From NCBI RefSeq assembly GCF_032490495.1, contig NZ_JAVYJB010000004.1:124001-188000 (forward strand): a stretch of 64,000 nucleotides of DNA, written 5' to 3'. The stretch's first letter is position 1, and every line of letters starts with the position of its first letter. The notes below the pieces were generated by a model, which saw only the letters and a list, made by a program, of their open reading frames with translations, was not told the DNA's origin and did no database searches. The DNA comes from Pilosibacter fragilis (GTDB taxonomy: Bacteria; Bacillota; Clostridia; Lachnospirales; Lachnospiraceae). The translations under genes were made by a program, and so were the position numbers. Shown in pieces: positions 48,672 to 57,615 of this stretch.

Positions 48672-49550
48672 ATGGAAAGTAAGATCAGACGTTCACGCGG
48701 TGTGGACCGCGTTATGACAGCCATTTTCTACCTGGTTGCGATCTTCTTCTTCGCTCTTCTGATCGGCTTTGCGGGTAAGGTCATCATCGGCGGTCTCATG
48801 GGGGCAAAACCGGATATGTTCCGCTTCGCGAGAAAAGGAAGCATCGGAAACCAGTTGTTCAACACGATCTATCTCGTATTTATCTCCCTGCTGGTATCCA
48901 TCCCCCTCGGTGTCTGCGCCGGAATTTATCTGGCCATGTATGCGAAACAGGGAAAAATGACAAAGTTTCTGAGAATGTGTATCGAGACACTTTCTTCCCT
49001 TCCGTCCATCGTTGTGGGCCTGTTCGGATACCTGGTATTCCTCGTATTCTTCGGAATGGGAAAGAGCCTGATGGCGGGTGCCCTCTCCGTATCGATCCTG
49101 ACACTTCCGCTTATCACGACGACCACCGAGGATGCCATCAAGGGACTCCCGGCGGGATATTTTCAGGCGAGTTTAGGTCTTGGAGCGACAAAATGGCAGT
49201 CCATCTTCCATGTACTTCTCCCGGCATGTCTCCCGCGCATCATGACAGGCGTCATCCTGGCGGCGGGACGTGGATTCGGTGAGGCGGCGGCGCTCCTCTA
49301 CACTACAGGATCCGGAAGCGACCTGCGCTGGGGCAACTGGAACCTGGCAGCCCCGACCTGCCCGTTCAACCCGTTCCGCCCGGCAGAGACATTGTCGATC
49401 CAGATCTGGAACCTTCAGGTAAACGGTCAGGACAAGGCACTGGCAAACACCGCCTCCGCGGTCCTTATGATCCTGGTCCTGGCATTCAGCATTGGCGCGA
49501 ACGTGTGGAGCCATCATCTGAAGAAAAAGAGCTCCGGCGAGGCAGCATAA
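48672..49550 (+). CDS. pstA: Phosphate ABC transporter permease PstA
   Basis: 292 residues; ATG 48672 with AAAGGGGGAAAA upstream overlapping the pstC end. Six-helix permease with the EAA loop LGLGATKWQSIFHVLLPACL, PRIMTGVILAAGRGFGEAAA. The helix 5-6 loop (GSDLRWGNWNLAAPTCPFNP) is long but usual for PstA. It forms the heterodimeric channel with PstC. Confidence 0.96.
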   Translation: MESKIRRSRGVDRVMTAIFYLVAIFFFALLIGFAGKVIIGGLMGAKPDMFRFARKGSIGNQLFNTIYLVFISLLVSIPLGVCAGIYLAMYAKQGKMTKFLRMCIETLSSLPSIVVGLFGYLVFLVFFGMGKSLMAGALSVSILTLPLITTTTEDAIKGLPAGYFQASLGLGATKWQSIFHVLLPACLPRIMTGVILAAGRGFGEAAALLYTTGSGSDLRWGNWNLAAPTCPFNPFRPAETLSIQIWNLQVNGQDKALANTASAVLMILVLAFSIGANVWSHHLKKKSSGEAA

Positions 49551-49646
49551 GAAACATTCGGAAGAGGACCTCAATGGAAGATCCCTGACGGAGAAGGAAT
49601 GAAACCCTGAAGATGGCATACGAGAGTTTTAGAGAGGAAAACATAT

Positions 49647-50408
49647 ATGACTGATATAAAACCGAAATTTGATATCGAAAAGCTGAATCTGCATTACGGC
49701 GCGTTCCATGCGCTTAAGGACATCAATATGCAGATCAGCGCCCACGAGATCACCGCGTTCATCGGACCGTCCGGCTGCGGAAAATCGTCATTTTTAAAGA
49801 CATTGAACCGGATGAACGATCTTGTGGAGAATGTAAAGATCGACGGAAAAGTGGAGCTTGACGGACAGAACATCTTTAAGGATATGGACGCGATCACCCT
49901 GCGCCACAAGGTCGGCATGGTATTCCAGCAGCCGAACCCGTTCCCGAAGAGCATCTACGACAACATCGCTTACGGCCCGAGGATCTTCGGAATCAGGAAA
50001 AAGGCAGATCTCGACGAGATCGTTGAGAGAAGCCTGCGTCAGGCAGCGATCTGGGATGAGCTTAAGGACCGCTTAAATAAAAGCGCCCTGGGACTTTCCG
50101 GCGGACAGCAGCAGAGACTCTGCATCGCGAGAACCCTGGCGGTGGAGCCGGAGGTGATCTTGATGGATGAGCCGACCTCCGCCCTGGACCCGATCTCCAC
50201 ATCGAAGATCGAGGACCTGGCGATGGAATTAAAGGATAAATACACCATTGTGATCGTCACCCACAACATGCAGCAGGCGGCGCGTATCTCTGACAAGACA
50301 GCGTTCTTCCTGTTAGGTGAGGTCGTCGAGTACAATAATACAAGTGATCTGTTTGCGAACCCGAGGGACGAACGGACAGAAAGCTACATCACAGGGAGGT
50401 TTGGCTGA
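49647..50408 (+). CDS. pstB: Phosphate ABC transporter ATPase
   Basis: 253 residues; ATG 49647 after AGAGGAAA. Walker A GPSGCGKSS, Q-loop FQQPNPFPKSIYDNIAYGPR (typical of PstB), signature LSGGQQQRLCIARTLA, Walker B VILMDEPTSALDP, switch His in VTHNMQQAARISD. It powers PstCA. phoU begins 2 bp downstream. Confidence 0.98.
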   Translation: MTDIKPKFDIEKLNLHYGAFHALKDINMQISAHEITAFIGPSGCGKSSFLKTLNRMNDLVENVKIDGKVELDGQNIFKDMDAITLRHKVGMVFQQPNPFPKSIYDNIAYGPRIFGIRKKADLDEIVERSLRQAAIWDELKDRLNKSALGLSGGQQQRLCIARTLAVEPEVILMDEPTSALDPISTSKIEDLAMELKDKYTIVIVTHNMQQAARISDKTAFFLLGEVVEYNNTSDLFANPRDERTESYITGRFG

Positions 50409-50410
50409 TT

Positions 50411-51073
50411 ATGAGAGACGCGTTTTTAAAGCAATTGGAAGAGCTGCATAAGATGTTGGCGGAGATGGGACTGCTCTGCGAGAAAATGATCGACGGGACT
50501 TACGAGGCATTGACGAACATGGACCGGGAGCAGGCGGCGAAGATTCTACAAGACGATGCGAACGTGGACTTAAAGGAGAGAGATATCGAGAGCAAGTGCT
50601 TGAAGCTTCTCTTAGAGCAGCAGCCGGTGGCGAGTGACTTAAGAAAGATCTCTTCCGCATTAAAAATGATCACAGACCTGGAGCGTATCGGTGACCAGGC
50701 GGGCGATATCGCGGAGATCATCAAGACCACAGACCTCTTAGAGCCGGTAAAGGCGACAAGACTCGGCGAGATGGCAAAAGCCGTTGCGTCCATGGTCCGC
50801 GAGAGCATTGAGAGCTTCGCAAACGAGGATCTCAGGAAGACAAAGGAAGTTATCGCCTACGATGACGTGATCGACGATATGTTCTCCCAGGTAAAGAAAG
50901 AACTGGCAGACGGTATCTTAAACGGCGAGGCCACCCAGGAACAGATCCTGGACATCCTCATGATCGCCAAATACTACGAGCGCATCGGCGACCACGCCAC
51001 AAATATCGCGGAGTGGGCAGAGTATGCGATCACTGGGGTACATAGGAACAGTGAGCTGGAGGAGCATCTGTAA
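50411..51073 (+). CDS. phoU: Phosphate signalling protein PhoU
   Basis: 220 residues, ATG 50411, with GGGAGG inside the end of pstB. Two tandem three-helix bundles carrying the PhoU metal motifs ITDLERIGDQAGDIAE-type (KMITDLERIGDQAGDIAEII) and MIAKYYERIGDHATNIAEWA. It links Pst transport to the PhoR/PhoP phosphate response and limits uptake. Last gene of the operon; a terminator follows. Confidence 0.97.
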   Translation: MRDAFLKQLEELHKMLAEMGLLCEKMIDGTYEALTNMDREQAAKILQDDANVDLKERDIESKCLKLLLEQQPVASDLRKISSALKMITDLERIGDQAGDIAEIIKTTDLLEPVKATRLGEMAKAVASMVRESIESFANEDLRKTKEVIAYDDVIDDMFSQVKKELADGILNGEATQEQILDILMIAKYYERIGDHATNIAEWAEYAITGVHRNSELEEHL

Positions 51074-51142
51074 AAAGAGAAAAATTCCGAAACCGGAATT
51101 AAAACTGAAAAACTGGTAAAAACGATCCGGAATGGGAATAAA

Positions 51143-51182
51143 AAGTGGAGAACCTGATCTGCAGGTTCTCCCTTCTTGTTTT
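51143..51182 (+). terminator. Terminator of pstSCAB-phoU
   Basis: GGAGAACCTG (51147-51156) / CAGGTTCTCC (51162-51171), then CTTCTTGTTTT. Confidence 0.82.
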
Positions 51183-51194
51183 AAGAGCAATAAC

Positions 51195-51354
51195 GTTACT
51201 GTACACGGGTAGGAATTTTCTGAACTGAAAATTCCGTACGATACACTTCTGGTAGCAGATTTTGCCAGACAGCGAACATCTGCTTGCATAAGTATCCAAA
51301 ATATGCTAAGATTCTTGCGTACACATGTTTTTCTGGGACGCACATATGGTAACG
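51195..51354 (+). mobile_element. MITE family 2, diverged copy
   Basis: GTTACTGTACACGGGTAGGA at the left, then TTTTCTGAACTGAAAATTCC and GATTTTGCC, aligns with the reverse of 26034-26166 for about 90 bp. The right part is diverged and ends near GGTAAC (51349-51354). Boundaries uncertain. Confidence 0.6.
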
Positions 51355-51425
51355 TGCCAGAGCAATCGATGAAACGTATGATTTCGGTAATAAAAAAGAA
51401 ATTTTTAGCTTGCGAGGTCTGATAT

Positions 51426-51872
51426 ATGGAGAAAAAAAACAAATATTATGTGGTACGTGACAAAGCGCTGCCGGAAGTCCTTCAAAAAGTCGTTGAGGTG
51501 AAACGTCTGCTTGAGGCGGACAAGAACATGACGGTGCAGGAGGCGGCGGAGCAGGTGGGATTAAGCCGCAGTTCCTTCTATAAATATAAGGATGATATTC
51601 TTCCGTTTTCCGACAACACGAGAGGAAAGACCGTGACTCTTGTGACCCAGATGATGGACGAGCCGGGGCTTCTGTCTGACCTGCTCCACATCGTTGCGGA
51701 TTACCGCGCGAACATCCTTACGATCCACCAGACGATCCCGGTAAACGGATCCGCGACGGTAACGCTCAGTGTGGAAGTCCTCTCCGACACGGGAAATGTT
51801 GCCGGTATGGTTGAGGAGATCGAGCACTTAAAAGGCGTACAGAATGTGAAAATTTTAGGAGTGGAGAAATAG
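51426..51872 (+). CDS. ACT-domain DNA-binding protein, ThrR/PheB-like (UPF0735)
   Basis: 148 residues; ATG 51426. The N-terminal helix-turn-helix (about 36-60) is TVQEAAEQVGLSRSSFYKYK. The C-terminal ACT domain (about 70-145) is TLVTQMMDEPGLLSDLLHIV and LTIHQTIPVNGSATVTLSVE. This matches the Bacillus subtilis protein first called PheB/YszB and later ThrR, which represses threonine-pathway genes including hom. Here it lies 4 bp upstream of hom, so it probably senses an amino acid through ACT and regulates this operon. Confidence 0.88.
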   Translation: MEKKNKYYVVRDKALPEVLQKVVEVKRLLEADKNMTVQEAAEQVGLSRSSFYKYKDDILPFSDNTRGKTVTLVTQMMDEPGLLSDLLHIVADYRANILTIHQTIPVNGSATVTLSVEVLSDTGNVAGMVEEIEHLKGVQNVKILGVEK

Positions 51873-51876
51873 ACGG

Positions 51877-53088
51877 ATGAAAGCGGCAATTATGGGATAC
51901 GGAACCATCGGCTCCGGCGTGTATGAGGTTCTTGATAAGAACTGCAAAAGCGTAGAAAAAAAGGCTGGAGAGCCGATAGAAGTAAAATATATCCTGGATC
52001 TCAGGGAGTTTCCGGGAAGTCCTGTGGAGAAGCTTGTGATCCATGATGTGGAACAGATCGTAAATGACCCGGAGATCGGGATCGTTGTGGAGACCATGGG
52101 CGGAACAAAACCGGCCTACGAGTTTGTAAGGCGCTGCCTGCTCGCGGGAAAGCATGTGGTGACTTCCAATAAGGCACTGGTTGCGGCCAATGGGACAGAA
52201 CTGATCCGGATCGCCGCGGAAAAGAACATCAGCTTCTTGTTTGAGGCGAGTGTCGGCGGCGGTATTCCGATCATCCGCCCGCTTGTGGAGTGTCTCGGCG
52301 GTGAGGAGATTTTAGAAATCTCCGGTATCTTAAACGGAACCACAAACTACATCCTCACAAAGATGAATGAGGAGGGATGGAGCTTCGAGGAGGCGTTAAA
52401 GCGCGCTCAGGAATTGGGCTACGCGGAGCGCAACCCGGAGACGGATATTGAAGGATATGACACCTGCAGAAAGATCGCGATCCTGACTGCGGTCGCAACA
52501 GGAAAAGAAGTAAACTACGAGGAGATCCCGACCCAGGGAATCACAAAAATCACTTCCATGGATTCCAGCTACGCGGCACATATGGGTGCGGCGATCAAGC
52601 TCTTCGGAACCAGCGTGAATAAAGATGGAAAGATCTATCTGGAGGTCGTGCCGGTCCTCGTGGACGCGAAGGACCCGCTGTATGCGGTGACAGATGTGTT
52701 CAACGGAATCCTCGTTGTGGGAAATATGCTGGGCGCGTCCATGTTCTATGGAAGCGGAGCAGGGAAACTGCCGACAACCAGCGCCGTTGTCGGGGATATG
52801 ATCTCCGCAGTCCGTTTCGGCGATGAGCCGGAGAAGATCGGCTGGAGCAGCGAGAAGCTTGAGGTACATCCGGCGGCTGAGCTTTCCAGAAAGTACTTTG
52901 CACGGTTTGAGGGTTCTGAGAGAGCAAAGAAAGAGGCCGTTGCGGCAGCTTTCGGTGACGTGAAATTTGTGACACTGGAAGGAACAGATGAGTTCGCGGT
53001 TCTGACCGGTGAGATGACAGGGGGAGAGTTCGACTCGGCAGCAGCAAAGGTCGGTGGACTGCGCCAGAAGATCGCAGCCAGATTATGA
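51877..53088 (+). CDS. hom: Homoserine dehydrogenase
   Basis: 403 residues; ATG 51877, 4 bp after the regulator. The Rossmann motif GYGTIGSGV lies at residues 6-14. The catalytic-domain signature includes SVGGGIPIIRPLVECL, GILNGTTNYILTKM, YAERNPETDIEGYDTCRKIA (catalytic Lys/Asp region). The C-terminal 60 residues are shorter than a standard ACT domain and lack its usual DxPG start, so feedback control by threonine may be weak or carried by the upstream ACT protein. It reduces aspartate semialdehyde to homoserine for Thr and Met. Confidence 0.97.
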   Translation: MKAAIMGYGTIGSGVYEVLDKNCKSVEKKAGEPIEVKYILDLREFPGSPVEKLVIHDVEQIVNDPEIGIVVETMGGTKPAYEFVRRCLLAGKHVVTSNKALVAANGTELIRIAAEKNISFLFEASVGGGIPIIRPLVECLGGEEILEISGILNGTTNYILTKMNEEGWSFEEALKRAQELGYAERNPETDIEGYDTCRKIAILTAVATGKEVNYEEIPTQGITKITSMDSSYAAHMGAAIKLFGTSVNKDGKIYLEVVPVLVDAKDPLYAVTDVFNGILVVGNMLGASMFYGSGAGKLPTTSAVVGDMISAVRFGDEPEKIGWSSEKLEVHPAAELSRKYFARFEGSERAKKEAVAAAFGDVKFVTLEGTDEFAVLTGEMTGGEFDSAAAKVGGLRQKIAARL

Positions 53089-53426
53089 TCCCGACATGGT
53101 TCCGGATGCCATGCCTGTTTCAGATGATGACCGGGCTTTACTGTCCGGGATGCGGGGGAACGAGAGCCGTCCGGGCACTCCTTTCAGGGCATCCGGTACT
53201 AAGCTTTCTGTACCATCCGGTGGTGCCGTATATGGCATCGGTAGCTGTGTGGGCTGCGGCTTCCTGGATCCTGTATTTTGCCACGGGAAACAGGAGATTC
53301 CGACCGGAGTTGGATGACCGGATCGCTTACGCAGCGGCGGGGATCGTGATCTTAAATTTTATCATAAAAAACGGACTTCTGGTGTTCGCCGGGATCGATG
53401 TGATCGGGCGGCTGCCGGGGGTGTGA
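53085..53426 (+). CDS. DUF2752 membrane protein
   Basis: 113 residues; ATG 53085 overlaps the hom stop by 4 bp (ATGA). The DUF2752 signature GLYCPGCGGTRAVRALLSGH (residues about 18-37) with SFLYHPVVP follows a short head. Two to three hydrophobic helices (about 45-65, 82-105). Function of the family is not known; the CPGCGG motif might bind metal. It is probably co-translated with hom but functional linkage is unclear. Confidence 0.85.
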   Translation: MIPTWFRMPCLFQMMTGLYCPGCGGTRAVRALLSGHPVLSFLYHPVVPYMASVAVWAAASWILYFATGNRRFRPELDDRIAYAAAGIVILNFIIKNGLLVFAGIDVIGRLPGV

Positions 53427-53436
53427 GAATAGGGAG

Positions 53437-53485
53437 AAGACCTGGAGCGGGTACCGAAAGTGGTATCTGTTCTGGGTCTTTTTTG
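53437..53485 (+). terminator. Terminator of the ThrR-hom-DUF2752 operon
   Basis: AAGACC...GGTACC pairs with GGTATC...GGTCTT, followed by TTTTT. Imperfect long stem. Confidence 0.75.
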
Positions 53486-53777
53486 TTTCATGCCACAATT
53501 TTGCCGCAGATATGCCCTGTTTTGTGTGACATCCTTCACAGTTTGAACACAGGTCGAACACAGAGGAATCACAAGTTTCTGATAGAGTTTATTGCAGAAA
53601 CGTAATAAACAGTAAGAAAAATGCAAGGAACCAGGAGTATATGTACTTTAAAAGTACAAAGATCCCGTGATGACGAGTGTACGCAGCAGTCAATGGAAAT
53701 CAGGCAATGGATCTGGAAAGAGATGACCTGCAGGGGCTGATGATCTGGCGGTCAAGGCGGATGAAAGGAGAACGGAA
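53486..53777. other. Intergenic region before the SLH protein
   Basis: No gene. It holds a short direct repeat GAACACAG (about 53544 and 53555), a GTTTATT/AATAAAC inverted repeat (53587-53610), and the palindrome GTACTTTAAAAGTAC (about 53643-53657). No convincing promoter was found. Confidence 0.4.
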
Positions 53778-54872
53778 ATGAGAAGAGGAAAGATAATAGC
53801 GGTCAGTCTGACGGTCTGTGCGGTGGGGGCCGGAATGACGGTGAACGCTTACGCGGCCAGCACCACATTTGAAATGAGGAAGAAAGCGGTGAGCCTGCTT
53901 GGAATTATAACGACGAGTAATTACCAGGCGAATGTGACGAGAGGTGAATTTGCGGAACTCCTCGTAAAGGCATCGGACTACAAGGAGGCGGCAAACGCGG
54001 CGGGAACCGTATCTGTATTCGCGGATGTCTCCTCAAAATCCCAGTATTCTGCGGCGATCCGCACGGCGGCGACGAACTCCTGGATGTCCGGTTATCTCGG
54101 CGGAAACTTTAAGCCGGACGAGGGAGTTACGATGCGGGATGCCATCAAGGCAGTCCTGGGAGTCTTAGGATACACAAACGAGGATTTCTCCGGAAGTCTT
54201 CAGGAGAGCCGCCTTGCGAAGTTCAAGTCCCTGTCCCTGGATTCTGGGATCTATCGTGATCTTGACGAGGTCCTCACGAGGGAAGACTGCATCAACCTGT
54301 TCTATAACCTGATGAAGGCGAAGACAAAAGAAGGAAACCAGTATGGCAGCAAGGTATTTGACCTGACCTACAATTCCGACGGCGAGATCAACACATCCTC
54401 GATCCTGGATAACAGTTTAAAGGGACCGAAGATCTTAGACAATGACAGCCGGAACTTAAAGAGTCTTGTTCCGTTTTCCCTGAAAGACGCTACCATGTTT
54501 TTAAACGGCGAGATGTCCGATGAGAGCGAGATCAACGATTACGCCACCGTGATCTATTACCACGAGGAGACAAAGATGATCTTCGCCTATTCCAACGGCG
54601 GCGAGAACAAAGGCGCCACGGAGGGCCGGATCAAGGCGATCTACTACGATTCCAGCGACCCGTTCACACCGGTGAAGGTGGTCTTAAACACCGATTACCA
54701 GGACAACGGCGGTGAGGGCGATGAGTTCCAGATCAGCGGGTCGGAGCTCCAGTATCTGTTCTCCGTCTACGGAGAGTTTGAGGTGGGTGACAAGATCGCA
54801 ATCGTGTGGGAGAAGAGCGGAAGCGACGAGAATGCGACTTATACGGTTGTAGATGTTGTTGGAGATTATTGA
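53778..54872 (+). CDS. Secreted S-layer-homology-domain protein
   Basis: 364 residues; ATG 53778 with GAAAGGAGAAC upstream. Signal peptide 1-27 (cut near AYA-A). SLH-type repeats follow at about 35-185 (VTRGEFAELLVKASDYKEAA, VFADVSSKSQYSAAIRTAAT, GYLGGNFKPDEGVTMRDAIK, and a third around RLAKFKSLSLDSGIYRDLDE, VLTREDCINLFYNLM). The remaining 170 residues are an unassigned extracellular domain (TVIYYHEETKMIFAYSNGGE). SLH domains bind pyruvylated secondary wall polymer. It sits just upstream of a MacAB-like exporter. Confidence 0.85.
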   Translation: MRRGKIIAVSLTVCAVGAGMTVNAYAASTTFEMRKKAVSLLGIITTSNYQANVTRGEFAELLVKASDYKEAANAAGTVSVFADVSSKSQYSAAIRTAATNSWMSGYLGGNFKPDEGVTMRDAIKAVLGVLGYTNEDFSGSLQESRLAKFKSLSLDSGIYRDLDEVLTREDCINLFYNLMKAKTKEGNQYGSKVFDLTYNSDGEINTSSILDNSLKGPKILDNDSRNLKSLVPFSLKDATMFLNGEMSDESEINDYATVIYYHEETKMIFAYSNGGENKGATEGRIKAIYYDSSDPFTPVKVVLNTDYQDNGGEGDEFQISGSELQYLFSVYGEFEVGDKIAIVWEKSGSDENATYTVVDVVGDY

Positions 54873-54895
54873 TTAGTTACGAATATACATATAAT
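54867..54895 (+). promoter_or_regulatory. Possible promoter of the exporter operon
   Basis: TTATTG (54867-54872), 17-bp spacer, TATAAT (54890-54895). It overlaps the stop of the SLH gene; moderate match. Confidence 0.45.
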
Positions 54896-55013
54896 ACATG
54901 AAATAGAAATACCGCAGAAGGAATGCGGGTAGAGAAAATTAAGGCAAGGAAATTCAGATCTGGAACATAGTTAAGAGAAGCGGAAGATTTCAATAGACAG
55001 GAAAGGAACGAGT

Positions 55014-56777
55014 ATGGAGAACGAAAAGGTGGCCGCAGAGAAGAAACGGAAAAAACGGAAAGGAAAAAGCGGAAGGATCGTGATCGTGCTTATAGTGGTT
55101 CTGGCAGCGCTGCTTGGCGGATTTTTCCTCTATAAGAAAAAGACCACGAGCCAGAAAAGTCAGGGTGACCAGTCCGTGTCAACGGCGACAGTGAAGCGAA
55201 CGGACATCAATTCAGAGCTCACGGCGTCCAGTTCCTTGTCCCCGAAGGACACCTACGAGGTGACATCCCTGGTGGAAGGCGAAGTCATCGAGGCGAACTT
55301 TGAGGAAGGCGATGTTGTGGAAAAAGGTCAGGTCCTCTACCGGATCGACGCATCCTCCATGGACTCTGACCTGAGTTCAGCCCAGACCAGCCTTCAGAGG
55401 GCGAAGGAGAGTGCCCAGACGGCACAGTCCGCTTACGCCGAGGAGACAGCGCGGATCGCCGGAAATACATATCGGTCCACAGTGTCCGGATATATCAAGA
55501 CTCTCTATATTAAAGAGGGTGATAAGGTAAATAGTGGAACGAAGATCGCGGATCTCTATGATGACTCTGTTATGAAGATCACAGTCCCGTTCCTCTCAGG
55601 CGAGGCGGCGGAGATCAACGTAGGTGACGAGGCAGCAGTGACTCTGGAGGACACCGGCGAGAAGATCTCCGGTATGGTCACGATCGTCAGCAGCATGGAG
55701 GAGACACTCTCCGGCGGACGTCTCGTAAAAAACGTGACGGTCGAGGTATCAAACCCAGGCGGACTCACGACAGACACCGCGGCATCCGTGACCGTTGACG
55801 GATTTGTGTGCAGTGCCGAGGGAACATTCAAAGCGAAAACGGAGACAACTCTCAGCGTGGAGCTCTCCGGAAACAAGAGTCTCGAGATCGAGAATCTTCT
55901 GATCCATGAAGGTTCTTATGTGGAGAAAAACTCCGAGCTGTTCCAGGTGACCACAAAGACGGCGGAAGAGTATTTAAAGGAATTCAAGGACGCGGTGGAG
56001 AGCGCGGATGACAACCTGGAAAACGCGGAGAACAAACTGGGCAATACCCAGGACAGTGTGGATGACTACACGATCACAGCGCCGATCTCGGGGACAGTGA
56101 TCACAAAAAACGCGAAGGTTGGGGATAAGATCTCCAAGAGTTCCAGCGGAACGACCACCATGGCGGTGATCTACGACCTGTCCACCATGACACTGGAGAT
56201 GTCCGTGGATGAACTCGATGTCTCAAGCATCAAGGTCGGACAATCTGTGGAGATCACGGCAGACGCGGTGGAAGGTGAGACATTCACAGGAACCGTCACA
56301 AATGTGAGTCTGCAGAGCAGCTACTCCAACGGTGTCACAAACTATCCGGTGACAGTGACTCTGGATGATACGGGAAGTCTTCTTCCGGGCATGAACGTGG
56401 ATGCGAAGATCATTCTCGACAGCTCTGAGAATGCTCTGGTGATCCCGGCCAGCGCGCTGATGCGTGGAAACAGAGTGTATGTGAAGAAGAGCACCGGCTC
56501 CGGAAAATCCGGCAGCAGCAACGTCCCGGACGGCTTCGAGGTGGTCCAGGTGACAACTGGAATCATCAACGACGATTATGTGGAGATCCTTTCCGGCCTC
56601 TCTGAGGGGGACGAGGTCTACATTTCCTCCGATTCCGGAAGCTCGACGCAGACCGATCAGATGCAGATGGGCGGCATGGGCGGTCCTGGCGGTGATATGG
56701 GCGGAGGCGTACCGGGCGGTCCTGGAGGAAACGGCGGAAATGGCGGCGGCAACGGCAGCGGACGAAGATCTCAGTAG
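55014..56777 (+). CDS. MacA/HlyD-type efflux adaptor
   Basis: 587 residues; ATG 55014 after GGAAAGGAACG. A basic N terminus and one transmembrane helix (about 20-42) are followed by a split biotinyl-lipoyl domain (ALEGEVIEANFEEGDVVEKG-type segment near 85 and a second half near 350), a coiled coil (about 115-145), a beta-barrel domain, and a second lipoyl/barrel set (TITAPISGTVITKNAKVGDK), ending in a Met/Gly-rich tail (MQMGGMGGPGGDMGGG...). The duplicated barrel makes it longer than standard MacA (about 370). In Gram-positives such adaptors couple the ABC pair to extracellular release of peptides or drugs. The first of three co-directional exporter genes. Confidence 0.9.
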   Translation: MENEKVAAEKKRKKRKGKSGRIVIVLIVVLAALLGGFFLYKKKTTSQKSQGDQSVSTATVKRTDINSELTASSSLSPKDTYEVTSLVEGEVIEANFEEGDVVEKGQVLYRIDASSMDSDLSSAQTSLQRAKESAQTAQSAYAEETARIAGNTYRSTVSGYIKTLYIKEGDKVNSGTKIADLYDDSVMKITVPFLSGEAAEINVGDEAAVTLEDTGEKISGMVTIVSSMEETLSGGRLVKNVTVEVSNPGGLTTDTAASVTVDGFVCSAEGTFKAKTETTLSVELSGNKSLEIENLLIHEGSYVEKNSELFQVTTKTAEEYLKEFKDAVESADDNLENAENKLGNTQDSVDDYTITAPISGTVITKNAKVGDKISKSSSGTTTMAVIYDLSTMTLEMSVDELDVSSIKVGQSVEITADAVEGETFTGTVTNVSLQSSYSNGVTNYPVTVTLDDTGSLLPGMNVDAKIILDSSENALVIPASALMRGNRVYVKKSTGSGKSGSSNVPDGFEVVQVTTGIINDDYVEILSGLSEGDEVYISSDSGSSTQTDQMQMGGMGGPGGDMGGGVPGGPGGNGGNGGGNGSGRRSQ

Positions 56778-56796
56778 TGCATAGGAGATAAATTGT

Positions 56797-57615
56797 ATGG
56801 AAAAGACTGAATTCTCAATACAAATAGATACCGCAGAGCAGAAAAAAATGTCTGAAGAGCCGATGAAACAGGAAGAGGCAGTTTCAAAAGTTCATGAGAA
56901 GTTGGAAAAGCAGGAACCTCTGATAGAGCTGCGCAATATCTACAAGATCTACTACATGGGCGACGAGGAAGTCCACGCCAACGACGGCATCAGCCTTTCC
57001 ATCAACAAAGGCGAGTTCGTCGCCATCGTCGGCAAATCCGGAAGCGGAAAATCAACCCTGATGAACATCATCGGAGCCCTGGATGTCCCGACGGAGGGCG
57101 AATATTTCCTCGGCGGCGAGGACGTGGCGGATATGTCCGACAACGAGCTGGCGGAGATCAGAAACCGCATGATCGGCTTTATCTTCCAGCAGTATAACCT
57201 GCTTCCAAAGTTAAATCTCTTAGAGAACGTGGAACTCCCGCTCCTTTACGCCGGTTACGACAAGAAAGAACGGCGGGAGCGGGCCATGAATTCCTTAAAA
57301 AAGGTCGGTCTCGACGAAAAATGGAAGAATCTTCCGAACCAGCTCTCCGGCGGCCAGCAGCAGCGAGTCTCCATCGCGCGGGCTCTCGCAGGAGATCCGT
57401 CCCTGATCCTGGCGGATGAGCCCACGGGTGCCCTGGACTCCAGGACAGGCCGGGAGGTGCTGGACTTTTTAAAGAAACTCAATGAAGAAGGAAACACGAT
57501 CGTCATGATCACCCACGACAGCTCCATCGCCCTGGAGGCGAAGCGGGTGGTGCGGATCCATGACGGAAAGATCAATTTCGACGGGGATGTGAAAGAGTAT
57601 GCTGCAATCATTTAA
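56797..57615 (+). CDS. MacB/LolD-type ABC ATPase
   Basis: 272 residues; ATG 56797 after AGGAGAT. A charged 42-residue N-terminal extension precedes the nucleotide-binding domain: Walker A GKSGSGKST, Q-loop FIFQQYNLLPKLNLLENV (MacB-type), signature LSGGQQQRVSIARALA, Walker B LILADEPTGALD, switch His in MITHDSS. It pairs with the FtsX-type permease whose start overlaps its last 17 bp. Confidence 0.95.
   Translation: MEKTEFSIQIDTAEQKKMSEEPMKQEEAVSKVHEKLEKQEPLIELRNIYKIYYMGDEEVHANDGISLSINKGEFVAIVGKSGSGKSTLMNIIGALDVPTEGEYFLGGEDVADMSDNELAEIRNRMIGFIFQQYNLLPKLNLLENVELPLLYAGYDKKERRERAMNSLKKVGLDEKWKNLPNQLSGGQQQRVSIARALAGDPSLILADEPTGALDSRTGREVLDFLKKLNEEGNTIVMITHDSSIALEAKRVVRIHDGKINFDGDVKEYAAII

Larger units (their letters stand above)
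51074..51425. other. 352-bp region between phoU and the ThrR-like gene
   Basis: No gene. It contains the phoU terminator (51143-51182) and a diverged MITE family 2 copy (51195 on). The octamer AGAGCAAT occurs at both 51184-51191 and 51359-51366, which could be the target duplication of that copy. Confidence 0.55.
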
